A stretch of DNA of 64,000 nucleotides from Gerris lacustris (GCA_951217055.1 OX578279.1:31646173-31710172); one strand, 5' to 3'. Positions 35,580 to 47,845 are shown, numbered from the stretch's first letter. Made by a program: numbers and translations. Notes: generated from the letters alone by a model not told the origin.

Positions 35580-36272
35580 TTGAATGATCAAATAAACAGG
35601 TCAAGTGAGTGTTGGTCAGCACACAGCGAGGGTACATAGGCCACAATGTATAGTGTTTAACTGTAAAGTGTATAAACAGTGTTTTTTTAAAATGCTAAAA
35701 AGCTTACTTTGAACTATCCTAAGGGTCTGATATTCTCAAAACACTCTCTGATAAAGTATATTTTGCCAGTGAACTGGACTAAAACCATATAAATAGATTG
35801 AAAAGACCATAATTATAAATAAACGTATTTTTCCAATAAAAAATAAAATAATTTTTTTTTTTGAAATTTCCAAAAAGTGGTATCTTTACTTTTGGTCGAA
35901 GAATGTTTAGGAATTTTTTCAGATTTTTTGCACTTCACATAAGCGAGATAGAGGGGGGGGGGACGTTTCACACCCACTTCAAACTTGCCTACGCTCGCCC
36001 TATCAAAGTTATAACCAAAGAATTATATATTTTTGTGATCAGCTCGACGTACCCTTTCATATAATACCCCTCACGGTGTCGAAAAAAAAAAAAAAAATGT
36101 AACCCTTAAGTTTTTTTACCCTAATTTTTTTGAAAAATATTTTTTTTATGTCGCTATATTTTTAAAATATGTGGGTAGGTACAAGACATATACATGCCAA
36201 ATTTCAAAGTGATCGGACGAAAGGTGTAGCCGTGAGAGCAGGTGACCATACAGACGGACAGACACAAATCTA
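35580..36272 (-). repeat. GGGTCCGTAGGC-family repeat, reversed copy
   Basis: Aligns in inverse orientation with 47990-48710 over about 690 bp, including 'gatcggacgaaag', 'gacaccgtgaggggt', 'aagtttgaagtgggt' and 'gtgaagtgcaaaaaatctg' or close variants. The hairpin end at the high-coordinate side is cut within the TGTCTGTCC run. Short ORFs here are part of the repeat. Confidence 0.75.
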
Positions 36273-37355
36273 ATCGTCTTCAATTATAAGTTAGAATACA
36301 AAAGCTTAAGTGTAGCAGACTGTAGTTCTATAAATTAGAGCCCAAATATGCATTGGTTACACATGCCACAGGGGGAAGGTTCTTTCTTAGTCATTACCAA
36401 GAAAGAAAGACTTAGAAGATAGAAAAAGAAGGTCCTGAGAAAGGTTTTTGGAGTTATCCATGAACAGAACACTGAAACTCCTCCTACCCAAATGAGGTTG
36501 AAACCTCCATTTAAGCTAATATCTTCAAACGATAATTCTAGCCCACATATAGTGCCTTGCATAATAGACAATATTGAATTGATAACTCAAACTTTAAATG
36601 AATAAAAAATTGAGATAATCAAGCAAAATAAGTTCCAAAAAGACTAAGATAAAATAATTAAGAAAGTTAAACTCAAATTTTTAGGTAAAATAAATTGCAT
36701 ACAAATAAAATATAATATAATATAAAAAATTATTTATTATTAAATTATTTTATTATTGTACAATATAACATGTAATGCTTGTAAAAACTAATTTATAAAC
36801 TGTGGATTTCCGACAAAAAAAGAAAAAAAAAATTGACCTTATTCACAAAAAATGTTTAAATCTTTTAATTAATAATTAATTAAAAACAGTTTTATGAAAA
36901 TTATGGTTATTCAACAAAACCCAAATTTCAACTATTTAAACTAAATTTTAAAACAACTCTTAAGAGTTCGATAGAAAGAGGAAGTCAAATATGCCTAAAA
37001 TAGCCTACTTGCCACCAGAGGCAAACATTTAAAAGTGAGAGAATCTAAAGCTATTAGGAAATAAAAACTAATTTTAACAAAAATAATAAAATTAATTAAT
37101 TAAAATACATTAGTTAATACTAGTACAACAATGAAGAATTAACAATATTTACAATTAAAACAAAACAGCTAGAAATTCCTTTTACAATTTTTTAAATGTT
37201 AATTAAATACATGGATAATGATATTTTTGTGTTTTCGTGTATATCAAAACAAACTGTTATTTTTATTGCAGTTTAATTATCTAGCATATTGGTGTTGGGA
37301 TTATTAATGGAATTACTTATTACTCAAAATAACTAATACTTTAGCTCCACCCATC
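36273..37355. other. No gene seen
   Basis: Very AT-rich. No exon, element end or conserved motif recognised. Confidence 0.5.
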
Positions 37356-37611
37356 ATTGGAGTTAGTCAGATTAGTCCACATTACAAGTATTAGCAACAC
37401 AAAGACATTATTCTAAATAAATTGGCTAAGTATGTGCTGTCAGCACACACAAAGGGTCCGTAGGCAATTTAACAAAGAAGGTGATTGGAGTTAGTCAGAT
37501 TCAGTCCACATTACAAGTATTAGCAACAAAAAGACAGAATTATATATAAATTGGCTAAGTATTTTCTGACAGCACACACAAAGGGTCGTAGGAAATTTAA
37601 CTAAGAAGGCG
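37356..37611 (+). repeat. Tandem duplication of a 128-bp unit
   Basis: 37356-37483 and 37484-37611 are diverged direct copies (starting ATTGGAGTTAGTCAGATT). Each contains a CAGCACACACAAAGGGTC motif that links it to the GGGTCCGTAGGC repeat family. Confidence 0.75.
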
Positions 37612-38281
37612 AGTTCGTTATAGAGCATAATTATCCCAGCTGCATCGAGATGGCAGTCATTTAAAAGTTTTGTTTCAGCTATAACTTTTGAACCATTTAT
37701 TATAATGACCTGAAACAAACAGCCCAGAAGTGTTTAACCCAAACTGTCCCAAGATAATACATTTTCAAGATTTTTTTGACAAAGAATAAGTATGATTTTT
37801 TTATAGATTGATTTGTTGATTAATTAAAAAAAAAAATTAGAAGCCTCAAAACTTTTTATTGTAACACATAACTTCAAATTTTTGAGGTGGGTACTTTCGG
37901 AGTTCAGGAGTGTTACAGACAGACAAGTGCAGGAATGTATAAGGGTCCTCATTTTGCCAAAATGGCAGTACGAATAAAATAAATAAACTGGATACCATAA
38001 TAAAACAAATAAATATAAATATAGCCAGTGCATATATAATATATTATAGCCAGTGACAAATATGGAGAGCTATAAAATGAATGTTGTTCACATAATATGA
38101 GTAAGCTAAAATATTATCTAATACAACCACCTTCTGCCTCTTGTTAGTGAAGTTGATTTAAAACAATAGCTTAATATGATTCACGATAATAACATAATTT
38201 ACTACATTTCTATTAAAAACGTCAAAATATTCATCCAACAATTTAAGTTTTTAAAATTGCAAAGGATAAGTTAAGTTACTT

Positions 38282-38287
38282 TTTATT
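38282..38287 (-). promoter_or_regulatory. Candidate poly(A) signal of POLE3
   Basis: AATAAA on the minus strand, 40 bases after the POLE3 stop codon. Confidence 0.6.
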
Positions 38288-38327
38288 AGTAAATAAAAAA
38301 AAATAAATAAATAAACATCATCTTTTA

Positions 38328-39992
38328 CTATGAATCTGGGTTTGTTGTCTCCTCATTGTCACTTTCAGATTCTTCCTCTTCCTCACCACCTTCTGTAGGT
38401 TCTTCTTCAGCAACAGCTTCAGTTTCCTCATTCTGTTTGGCATCAGATGTTTCACCGTTAGCTTTGTCACTAGCTTTTATTGACTTCTTCTCAAGAAGAG
38501 ATTTCTTGTATTCTGAAAAAAAAAAAACACCATTATGTTAGTTCAGTCTGTAAACAAAGTTATCTTATGCTTGGCCAAGCTTAGGCCCAAAAGGTATATT
38601 TAATTACTGTCTTTACGAGACAAGTTTAAACTTTTGACACTCCAGTTGGCTAATCTGAGGGGGGGGGGGAAATAAAGCCACGAGGTGGTTGTCCTTAGGG
38701 CCATGCCCCTCTACGAGTGATATCCATTTTCTCTTAGTTGGCCTACCTTCTAGACCAGGGGGCGGCACCTGGCACACCGGTGGTCTTTAAATGTGCCCTC
38801 ACTGGACAAAAACCTCTATAAAATATTTCGATCCCAAAAATCCCCAAAGGTTTCTGATCCCTGTTTAAGTCTTTAAAATCTTGAGCTCTCAATTTTCACA
38901 TGCTGCCTCATCTTGTACAGACTGTAAAAGATATCACCTTAATTTTCCATGCTTGCCTACAGTGTTAACTAACACCTAACACCTACAGTGTTAGTTAATA
39001 TTCAGACTATGATTACATACTATAAAGATTGAATCTTGAATCAAATATGGAAAAGTGGAGTTTCAAAAGAATTAAAGGGGTATTTAACATAAAAGAGAAC
39101 AATTTACTATAAAGATACTACTAAGATAATACTATAAAGATTGAATCTTGAATCAAATATGGAAAAGTGGAGTTTCAAAAGAATTAAAGGGGTATTTAAC
39201 ATAAAAGAGAACAATTTTTTCATATTATATCCAAAGGCATTGGTAATAATAAGGTTTGCTTTTGTTTAATCTATAACATCAAAATGAACTTTTGACTCAA
39301 GAAAATCATCTATTCTGTCTTTAAAATTGTTAACAAACTGTTTAAAGAATAAATAGAACAGGAATTATTATGCCAATAAAATCTTAAATAGATAATAACA
39401 TCCACCATACATTAAGGTTAAATTAACCACTGATTTTAATGTGTAAGAGTTTATATTAAATATGAGGGCTTAAGTTCAAGAGACAGCCAAGATTTCGTTC
39501 AGAATTAAATGTCACAAGTTGTTGCCAGCCTAACCTGTTAACATGTAACCTTCTTTCCTCAAAAAATGTTGATTTTAACTGAAGTTCTAGGTATTTTACA
39601 TATTCAGAAGATAAAAATTAATATTGTTGACATGATATTAAATAAATATGAAAGGTTAAAATAAACGGGGCTAAAATTCGCATATTCCCAGAGTAAAATA
39701 TATTAAACAGAAGAAGCATACCTTCTAAAGCTTCTTTGAGAGGGTCAACAAAGAAGTCAAATTCAGTTTCATACAGTGCTTTGAAAATGTCACTTGCATT
39801 AATAGTTTTTCTATTGGCAGCAGTAGCAGCAGAATTAGCAGAGGAAGTGAGAAATAATATAAACACGGACGTAGCACGAGCAACTGCTATTCTTGCATCT
39901 CGTCCAATATTAATGCCATCCGGTAATCCTTCTTTCATGAGTCTTGTAATTACCGTATTGGGTAGGTTGAGATCTTCAATCTTTTCTGCCAT
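38328..39992 (-). CDS. POLE3: DNA polymerase epsilon subunit 3 / CHRAC histone-fold protein
   Basis: The coding region is complement(join(38328..38512, 39722..39992)), 151 residues. The intron (38513-39721) has GTATGC and TTTTCAG borders in phase 1. Residues 1-90 are a histone fold: [12 protein letters not shown], then [20 protein letters not shown], then [14 protein letters not shown] and [10 protein letters not shown], as in POLE3/CHRAC-17 (Chrac-14 in flies). Residues 91-151 begin EYKK and become a strongly acidic Glu/Asp/Ser tail, also typical of the family. The length fits (human 147). The protein pairs with POLE4 or CHRAC-15/16 to form a histone-like dimer in the polymerase epsilon holoenzyme and the ISWI-containing CHRAC remodeller, in the nucleus. 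It is head-to-head with Abl. Two E2F-type sites upstream fit an S-phase gene. The assignment is firm. Confidence 0.95.
39017..39217. repeat. Duplicated 89-bp segment in the POLE3 intron
   Basis: 39017-39105 and 39129-39217 appear identical (starting ATACTATAAAGATTGAATC) with a 23-bp spacer. This is a recent local duplication or an assembly effect. Confidence 0.9.
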
Positions 39993-40109
39993 TTTAAATT
40001 AACTAAAAAAATTGAAAGAAAAACAACAATCACGCAAGATACAGACTAAAATACAATTAGACAATTAGAATACTAGAATACAAAAAAACACATCTAACAA
40101 AAGTAACCT

Positions 40110-40179
40110 GCGCCAAAACTTGAAACCGGCGGGAAAACTAATAAAGACAGCTGATAAAAACAACTGGCGCTACCACGTG
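40110..40179. promoter_or_regulatory. E2F-type sites and E-box between POLE3 and Abl
   Basis: GCGCCAAAA at 40110-40118 (TTTTGGCGC on the minus strand) and GGCGGGAAAA at 40128-40137 both fit E2F sites. CACGTG at 40174-40179 is an E-box. They lie 118-187 bp upstream of the POLE3 start codon and within the 466-bp gap to the Abl start. E2F control is expected for a replication gene; occupancy is inferred. Confidence 0.55.
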
Positions 40180-40458
40180 CCAGTTTCTGTTACTAAATAA
40201 TCGACATCAACTTGTCAAACATGGCGGTGTTTAGTCGAAGATGGTAAAGCTGAGGATTCTGTACGTTTATCGATTTTTTCTGTGTTCTGCCGCTTTATTT
40301 AGTCTGGATTAATTACCCGTGTGTTACAAGCGAAGGTGTTTTATCGTTTAGAGTTAAATTATGTGATTATTTTACGCGTGTGAGTGTGATTTTACCCAGT
40401 TAGGCACGGCCGACTTAGAGTTGAGCTGTTGCCGGACTGGGAATGTTTGTCCCAAAAC

Positions 40459-40603
40459 ATGGGTGCCCAGCCTACTAAAGAAAGAGAGAGAACTTTAACA
40501 CCGGGATCTTTAACTACAAGATCTACGAGGAGCACCAAACCCAAAGTTGTTTCTAAAGAAACGAGACAACCAGTTGGACTTAATGTTTTCACTGAACACA
40601 GTG
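40459..40603 (+). CDS. Abl: Abl tyrosine kinase, first coding exon (partial gene)
   Basis: The first ATG of the frame gives MGAQPTKERERTLTPG and the exon ends VGLNVFTEHS plus one base before GTAAGA (phase 1). Fly Abl starts MGAQ and has GLNIFTEH at the same place. Vertebrate ABL exon 1b also starts MG and ends in a VFVEH motif, and both join exon 2 in phase 1. Gly2 with Thr6 and Lys7 fits N-myristoylation, which in Abl binds the kinase domain and holds it inactive. SH3, SH2, kinase and actin-binding exons are not in this window, so the intron is longer than 23 kb. Small upstream ORFs (for example ATG at about 40221 and 40241) could lie in the 5' UTR. Without the downstream exons the call rests on this N-terminal signature. 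Confidence 0.82.
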
Positions 40604-42788
40604 GTAAGAAAACACTTTCACTTATTTTCCTTTTAGTTTCATTTCATTTCCCGACTTTTTTTTCATGTTTTTAATTTTAATAAAATGTTTTCCTTGTTCA
40701 TATGTATTTTATTAATATTCATCATTTGGTCTATAGATAGTTATTATAGCTCCAAGCCCGAAAAGTTGGTAAGGGACCTCCCTTACTACAACGGGTGCCT
40801 ACTTACGTAGAAGTCGGTTTGCCCTCTTAGTTATGCCGTGCAGGTCAACATGCATTACTTCGTTTGTATCACATCTTGATATTAACTAACCTATCATAAG
40901 GCCTATAGCGCGATTAATTATCTTGTAGTTTTCACAAGGCAGTTTTCAAAATTTGTAATAGATTGCTTAAACTATAAATTATTTTATAAAAAAAACAATA
41001 GAATACGACATACTCACAAGTTTGCTCAATAAGTTTGTGGTTTTACTTATTTAATATATTAAAGATTTTTAACGAAAAGTGTACAATATCAGTAGAACTA
41101 AGACTGTAAATAAATTTTTAAATATTTATGTGTCATTGTTATTGGCTGTAACTTGTATGTACCACACCACACATTCATGTTTATTATTCTATGTAAGCTA
41201 AACTTCTTCCCATATCAATTTGATGTTTAATGTTACATTTCATTCTACACTATCTAAATTTCTTTAAAAAAATTAAATCGTTTTCCCTTTTAAATAATTA
41301 TTGAATATTGAAGGGGTTAGAATTATAGGGCTGCTAGAGAGACTCCTCTCCAAACATTCATTCTAATATATTAATGTAAAATTTCATGTATTCTCTTATT
41401 ATTATAATTTTGTTAAATTTTATATTTTTATTAATTTTGAGCAAATATTATCAAAAGCATCCATTTTTAGAAAATGGTAAAAAAAAGATGACTTTTTGGT
41501 TAGCTGGAGTCTGAGAGGAGTCGTTACAAATTCATCTGAACCTGGGAAAAAGTATTTTATAGAGGATTTTAGAAATATATATATATATTTTTTTTTACTT
41601 GGCACTAGTAATCGTGTGTCTGTATCTTTAATCCATGTTCAAATGTAACATGGACGTTACATTTGAAGATCCAATGTTACATGAACATCCAATGTGTGTG
41701 GTCTGTATTGTAATCCATGTTCAAAATTAAACAAATTTAAAATGTTTGATAATGTATTGTGTATTTTTATGACTAGTATTAGCAACATTTCTTTGAAAAT
41801 TGAGGCTATGCCATACATTTTTATATTAATATTGATAGTTGGTAAAAGAAAATACTTTTAAGGTCATTTGTTACTGCTAGTTTTTGACACCATCTATTCG
41901 GCTGTTAGATCTTTAAATTGCATTAATATTTTAAGTATAATTGAAATAAGGCTAGTTGTACTTAAGTATATTAAATTAATGATAATTTAATCATTTTAAA
42001 TTCCCTTGTTGATTTTTAATATGTTAAAACATCAAAATATAAGTGTTTTTTTTATTGGAGTTAAGATTTTAAGCTTAAATATACTTACTTATAAAGACTA
42101 AACTATAGAACATGGGGCCTCTTCTAAAAGCGTCAACTCAAAAGTGATCTTCCTTTGTCCAAATGTTATTTAGACAGGAATATTATACTCCAGTGTATAG
42201 AAGGGATAGCCATAGTCTTAAATAAATATTGAAGGGATAATATTCCTTAGTCTCATAATAGATTTCTCTATAGTTCTACCCTTATAAAATATGGAATTGA
42301 GTATTAGGAGAAAAACGTACGAATAGAGATTTGAATTGTTTAAGTATTTTATATTATTATGTATAATTAGGATTAAGATTCATTCATCAGCAGCCTTTTT
42401 TCCAGTAAATAAGTTTATTTATAGTTATAAGGATTTATAGAGAATATCCTGTGAATTACTGACAACAGAAGAGTTTGACCCATTCGATTAAAAATAAATT
42501 AGAGGAAACAATGTTTCTAACAATGGTGAATATTTATTAGTATTCTTTGGACAGTGTCCATTGTCTTGGCTGTTTTCAGCTCTCAACTTTCTGGTTGCAG
42601 GTTCTTTTCCAATCAGTTATGTTTGTGTATCAACACAATAGTTGGGACTTTATCGTATTGCATTAAATGCAACTGCAGAGCAAACATATGCATTGAATAA
42701 ATCAAAATCCATTGAGAACAAACAGAAACCTAGAAAGCAACAGAAAGAGAACAACAAACTTTTTGCGTCTGACTGGAAGAGTAAGTCG
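40604..42788. other. Presumed Abl intron, no exon seen
   Basis: AT-rich sequence. No SH3-type exon or other coding exon with both splice sites is recognised. No clear element ends. Confidence 0.5.
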
Positions 42789-43038
42789 GGTTAGTGCAAA
42801 AAGTCAATAAGTTACATTTTTTTTTCGATTTTTTTTCAATTTTTAGATTTTCTTAATTGATATAATGTAAAATACAATATATTTTCCCTGATTCTATATA
42901 AAAACATAATAATAAATTCAAAATAAGTATAAAACAGTTAAAAATGTTTAAATAAATATTTGTTTACAAAGTTGCAAGTTTAAAATTTGTATATTTCAAA
43001 ACAAGCCAAATGTAACTTAGTGACTTTTTGCACTAACC
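42789..43038. mobile_element. MITE with TIR GGTTAGTGCAAAAAGTCA
   Basis: Perfect 18-bp inverted ends at 42789-42806 and 43021-43038. The match extends to about 31 bp with two differences. 250 bp, AT-rich and non-coding. The TSD is not identified, so the superfamily is open. Confidence 0.75.
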
Positions 43039-43514
43039 AATTTAATGCAGCTTCTAATTATTAACATTCCATATTGCACGGTTTAAACTTAAGGAAAAAT
43101 TAAAACCTTGTTCACAGTAATTCAGTCAATCAGATTCGGATAAAAATTATCTAATAGACGACCAGCCTTGATTTATTATAATTTTTAGCCTTGTACTTGC
43201 ACTTTCTTTAGAATTACATTTTGTAATAGTAAACATTTTACTGTGTGTTTGCCTTTTCTTCAAACTTATTTGCATTTACTGAACAAAATTGACAAAGGAG
43301 CATCACTTGTAAGGTTGACCCCACAAGTGATTTTCCGTAGTCCAAAAGTTATTTAGACAAAAGAATATTATCTCTCCAGTGCATAGAAGTTATAATATAA
43401 TTTATCTAAAAGAAATGTTATCTTTACAGTATGTAGAAAGGATAATATCCCTTAGTCTAGTAATAGATTTCGGCATAGACCCCATGTTCTTTTGTTCTAC
43501 CAAATTTTTTACTA

Positions 43515-43740
43515 CGTTTTTATTAGCTTGCTTTCTTGTTTGTTTGTTTGTCCGGTACAAATCTGGCAATCGATTTCTGACTAACTTCCCGAATAGCTAA
43601 ACATTTGAAACTTTTAGCATAGCTCAGAACACGATGACAATGCATTATTTTAATACTTTTAGCCATCTTTCAGCAGAATTTAATTGGTTTTCAGCAAATT
43701 TTGCTGTACGGAAAGTTAGTTCGGAAAAAATCCGTAAGTT
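43515..43740 (+). repeat. Interspersed repeat shared with 22745-22930
   Basis: Same 'tttttattagcttgctttct' start, then a TTTG run, 'tacaaatctggcaatcga' and 'actaacttcc'. Non-coding. Confidence 0.5.
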
Positions 43741-45030
43741 ATTTTATTTGTTGTGCCATGTCCCATATTTACGCAATCTTCATTTTGACGGGTCTCAAAT
43801 TTGTGATAGATAAACATTGATTGACAGCAAAACAGGAAATATCGATTACATTATTTATTGATTATATTATTTATATTATTTCAAATAAATCGATGGCACG
43901 CTTTAGATTTGGTGTTGGGGAGATCCGTTGTACAAAGATTTGTCCTTTTATAGGTTTAAGATCAGCTCTCTAGATTGTTGTCATTATTATGTGAAGTAAA
44001 TAAATTCGGAGCTATGTATTTTGTTTCACTAACATTATATATAACAATGATAATTATATTATCAACATTACATAATGATTCAACAGAAAATGTATTAATA
44101 GTTACTCCTACAGTTGCTTATTAATAGTTACTCCTACAGTTGAAGCTCTCTTATGTGGTTTCGGTTCAACTGTTCATCAGTTTTAAGAGGCGTTAAGGCA
44201 TCTGGTCTTCCTAACTCGGGGTCACACCCCATCGGCTCGAAAACCCGGTCGTGTAATTCCCATTCCTGGTTACATTTTGGGGGTGAAACCAGAGACAAGC
44301 TGGGGGTGATAACAATTCTTATTTCAATTATTATTATTAGCATAGGCTTTATGAAAAGTCCCTGGAGACTTAAAATTTCCAGGGAAGCAAAACAAGTAAT
44401 ATTAGAAACCACTATAATCTAATCTAGGTTATAGATTTCTTTCTAGTACCTCCCAATAATTTTATTATACTTAAAATTTATTGTTATTAAATTAGAATTA
44501 GAATATCAAGCTTAAAGACATAAAATATATTGTTGACCCGAGAAGGTTATCTTAAAAAAACAATACTTTATGTCTGATCTAATAATGAAAGGAGAGGGAG
44601 TCTAGACTTCTAAACTCTTTGTTATGGTGATGTTGCAGGGTACCTTTTTGTTCTTTCTTCACCCAGCTTATTTCTTTGATGTGGAAGGATGAATTTCTTG
44701 TTTGGATGGACAATAATATCCATCTGGCAAGGGTTGCATTTGTATGGGTAGGAAAACATTTTGTATGGAGCAGCAATGCTAGTTTATAAAACTCAATTTT
44801 ATTTGTATTAAGAGCAAACTGGATCAGTTTTATTATTAAACACCTCAATATTTTTTTCTATCAGTTTACTTTTTACATTCTCTACTCTAGCGGGCACATT
44901 GACAAATTATTAATTATTATTATATAAATGACTTATTATGTATGTGCTTTTTTATGCAACCAACAACATTTTTACTTAAAAAACAAAAACAATATTTCAA
45001 GTTGATACAATAAGTTAATACAACCAAATC
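43741..45030. other. No gene seen
   Basis: Contains a GC-richer patch at about 44190-44310 and a small direct duplication of 'ttattaatagttactcctac' at about 44093-44133. No supported exon. Confidence 0.45.
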
Positions 45031-45771
45031 AATTGAAGCGAGCTTCTTACATTCAACGAAATATGCATCTTGTCTGTGTGTAACGTTTACGTGTCCGACG
45101 ATAACTTGAGTTAAAGTTGACCAATTTAGTTGAAATTTGGTATACATGTTCCTTTTACTAATAATCTGGCTAAGTTTGTTGAACAGCGTGATCCGTCCAA
45201 GAGTTTGCCCGCAATGCTCACGTAAACGTGAGCTTCAAATTTAAAATTGGAATTTCAGGAAAGGAAAAATTCTATCATCACCTATTCGATGAGACGAACA
45301 TTTTTTCAATTAACATTTTTTAGTAAAACCAACGACACCACTATGAATTAATAAAGATCGCTAAAACTATTTAAACAGACCTAAACGTTTAAAATAGAGA
45401 AAACAACATTTTTACCGATATCTTACGTCCTAACCTAACAATTATAATAAAACTTCATATACATCGTCTAAAGTACAATTGAAACAGGCATGTAAAATTT
45501 CAAATTTATACAATCAGAAGTCTTTGCGTAGTGAAGTGATATATTTATAATAATTGTTTAAAGCTACTGCAGGTGGTTAAGATTCTTATAGTCGTGTAGT
45601 ATATAGGTTTGTTTAGGAAGTAAAGCTTTGTACCAAGTACCCCCACTCTACTCCTCACTACCCTCGTCCACTTATCTTTAACTATGACATTCATCATGAT
45701 TAATATATTTCAATATTCAGTATTTCATTGCTATTTCACTCGCTTCAATGATAGAGCCACGCAATGCCTAG
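45031..45771 (+). repeat. CTAG-ended repeat, near full length (copy B)
   Basis: Begins AATTGAAGCGAGCTTC (a small hairpin, GAAGC ga GCTTC) and ends CGCTTCAATGATAGAGCCAC and then a CTAG followed by T. The GAAGCGAG/CTCGCTTC pair gives short subterminal inverted repeats. Homologous copies: 63194-63911 (same strand), 58817-59272 (inverted, 5'-truncated) and 12003-12460 (inverted, core only). A CTAG|T end with no clear TSD suggests a non-autonomous Helitron or Helentron-like element. Confidence 0.7.
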
Positions 45772-47208
45772 TATAATAAATATGTAAATAAATGTTGACA
45801 GAAGATTAGAGATTAATGCAATACAAGTTCACATAGATGATTGCATTTTAGTACATATTTCAAAATAAATTTTGAACCATTAATTTGTTTCTGTTTGATA
45901 AATTTAATTTTAATGCCTGAAACGTTTGTTATTTAATGCCTGATAACATTATTTTACTACTTTTTATGTACCATGTTGGAACATGATAAATTCCTGAATT
46001 ATCCACCAGGACAGGATTCTTTTTAAATGGAACGCCAAACTATTATCTCACTTTTTGACTTATCGTGGTTCAACTATCACATCTCACAGCTAACTGTACA
46101 CTGATATATTGCACAAATTAACTACTTTTCATTTATTCCTGATAGAGTAAAACATATTGGCTTTTTGTGATGAAGCACTGATCGTGCAAGCTGAAGGTAA
46201 AGCATTAGTGTGCTTCGCTTTGATTTATCCGTACTTAACCTATAATAAAAGTAGGATGAGACGAGAAAAGAAAAGGGGGAAAATAAATCCTAAGTAAAAA
46301 AAAACTAAAAATTCTGAGTCAGTTTAATGTTCTAGATTTCATATTGGAATTATTTTTTGTACCTTATACATAATTTTAAGAAAGTATAACTATTCTCTCT
46401 TAGCATTGGGTATATAACTTCATAATTAATTACTGTGTAAAATTTATTCCATTTTATACAATGTATTTTAGAATTGCAGGGTACTATTTTAATCCATATT
46501 TTTACTTATGAGTACCTTGACCTTTGAACACCCTGTATATAAAAATGTTCCTTATAATTATTTAACTCCACAATTATTATGTAAAATTGATTCCAATCTG
46601 TACGCTTTTTTTCAGAATTGTATGGCACTATTTTAGTAATACGTGCTCTAGCACAAAATAAATACAATTGTTCATATGAACATACCTCCAATAATTTATT
46701 ACTGAGATGTCAGTTACAATATTTTTTAACAATAAAACTGTTAGAGTAATTGTTCCAAATGGTCTAGTTATTTTTCGAAGTGGTTTTGTCGTAAGCACCA
46801 TTTACGAATCCATGCTTCTCTGGAAATCTTACAATATCAGGACAACCTTTGATAGTTGCTGGAACTTCCACTATCCTTAGCTTTTATTGCGCCCAATAAA
46901 ACCCTTAGAATTCATCCGGCCCTGCCAAAATAATCTAACAACGTTAATTTATGTTAAAAAAAAAAATTGTTAATAAATGTTGGTGGCCATTTCATTTAAC
47001 AGTCTATTTCAATCAACCCATGAGTTGCACAAGCTGTGTTTAAATAACCAGTGACAATATGAGAAAAGTGAGATAGGGGACACCTAATTTCAGACTTTTA
47101 GATACTTATCTTAAACCTTCAACATCTCAGTATGTATACATACATATATGTGTATGTTTGTGTGTATTAAAATACATATTTTGACGTATCTTGATCTTTG
47201 AGCACCTC
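45772..47208. other. No gene; diverged tandem duplicate near 46419-46650
   Basis: 46419-46500 and 46552-46650 are diverged direct copies (both with 'ttatgtaaaa/gtgtaaaat', 'attcca' and 'agaattg' segments). Between them lies CACCCTGTATATAAAAATG, the inverse of an ACAGGGTG-type end. No exon recognised. Confidence 0.45.
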
Positions 47209-47388
47209 TAAAGGTGGAGACACACCTGAGCATTCGCCCCGAATGAGCATGCGTTTCCGTTCGGCTCGTCCTCTCCATATCTAAGCGATTCGGGGCGAAC
47301 ACATGCTCATTCGGGGGCGAACGCATGCTCATTCGGGGGCGAATGCATGCTCATTCGGGGCGAATGCTCAAGTGTGTCACCACCTTTA
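47209..47388. mobile_element. MITE with TA duplication and internal CATGCTCATTCGGGG repeats
   Basis: AAGGTGGAGACACAC at 47211 and GTGTGTCACCACCTT ending at 47386 are inverted with one mismatch, flanked by TA. Inside, ATGCTCATTCGGGGGCGAA-type units repeat about three times at 22-bp spacing, and the left arm holds the inverted version. The flanks (gagcacc / gtaaatgttttccttataat) match the ACAGGGTG-type repeat at 46500-46560, so it seems inserted in that repeat. Confidence 0.7.
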
Positions 47389-47845
47389 TACGTAAATGTT
47401 TTCCTTATAATGGAAATGAGACCATGGACCACATCCAAAATTTACTTAGTTCAAATAAAAAAAAAATCTACATTTTGTTACTTTTGTTCAAGTTTTTCGG
47501 GGATTAGATATTCTTCTCAGTATTATCAGATTGGATGTTGAAACTTACTAGGTGTGGATTGTTTTTCTTGTAAGATACTTCATATTAATTTGAGTTTTGA
47601 TATCGACCTTGACCACCATCTTGGATTAGGTTCCGCTCTGAGTAGTAGCAGCTATGTAAGCAGATATATACCTGTTCCCACTGTCTGGCGCGATTAATGC
47701 TACTGAGGTTACTTGCCTGTAATTAGATATCTACCTACCTTACAACGACCTTCTCATATCTACATAATATATTTCCTTACACTTCCAGCGTTAACATATG
47801 TATATATTTTTAAAAAAATTGAGAATCAGTCAAAAGTAAAAATCA

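Noticed and set aside
38356..38541. Plus-strand Ser-rich ORF
   Set aside because: It is the antisense of the acidic POLE3 C-terminal exon.
38740..38880. Possible hAT element starting CAGGGGGCGGCACC
   Set aside because: The right end (GGTTTCTGATCCCTG) is not a convincing inverse and no 8-bp duplication flanks it.
47285..47380. CRISPR-like array of CATGCTCATTCGGGG units
   Set aside because: The units are contiguous without unique spacers and lie within a TIR MITE in a eukaryotic genome.
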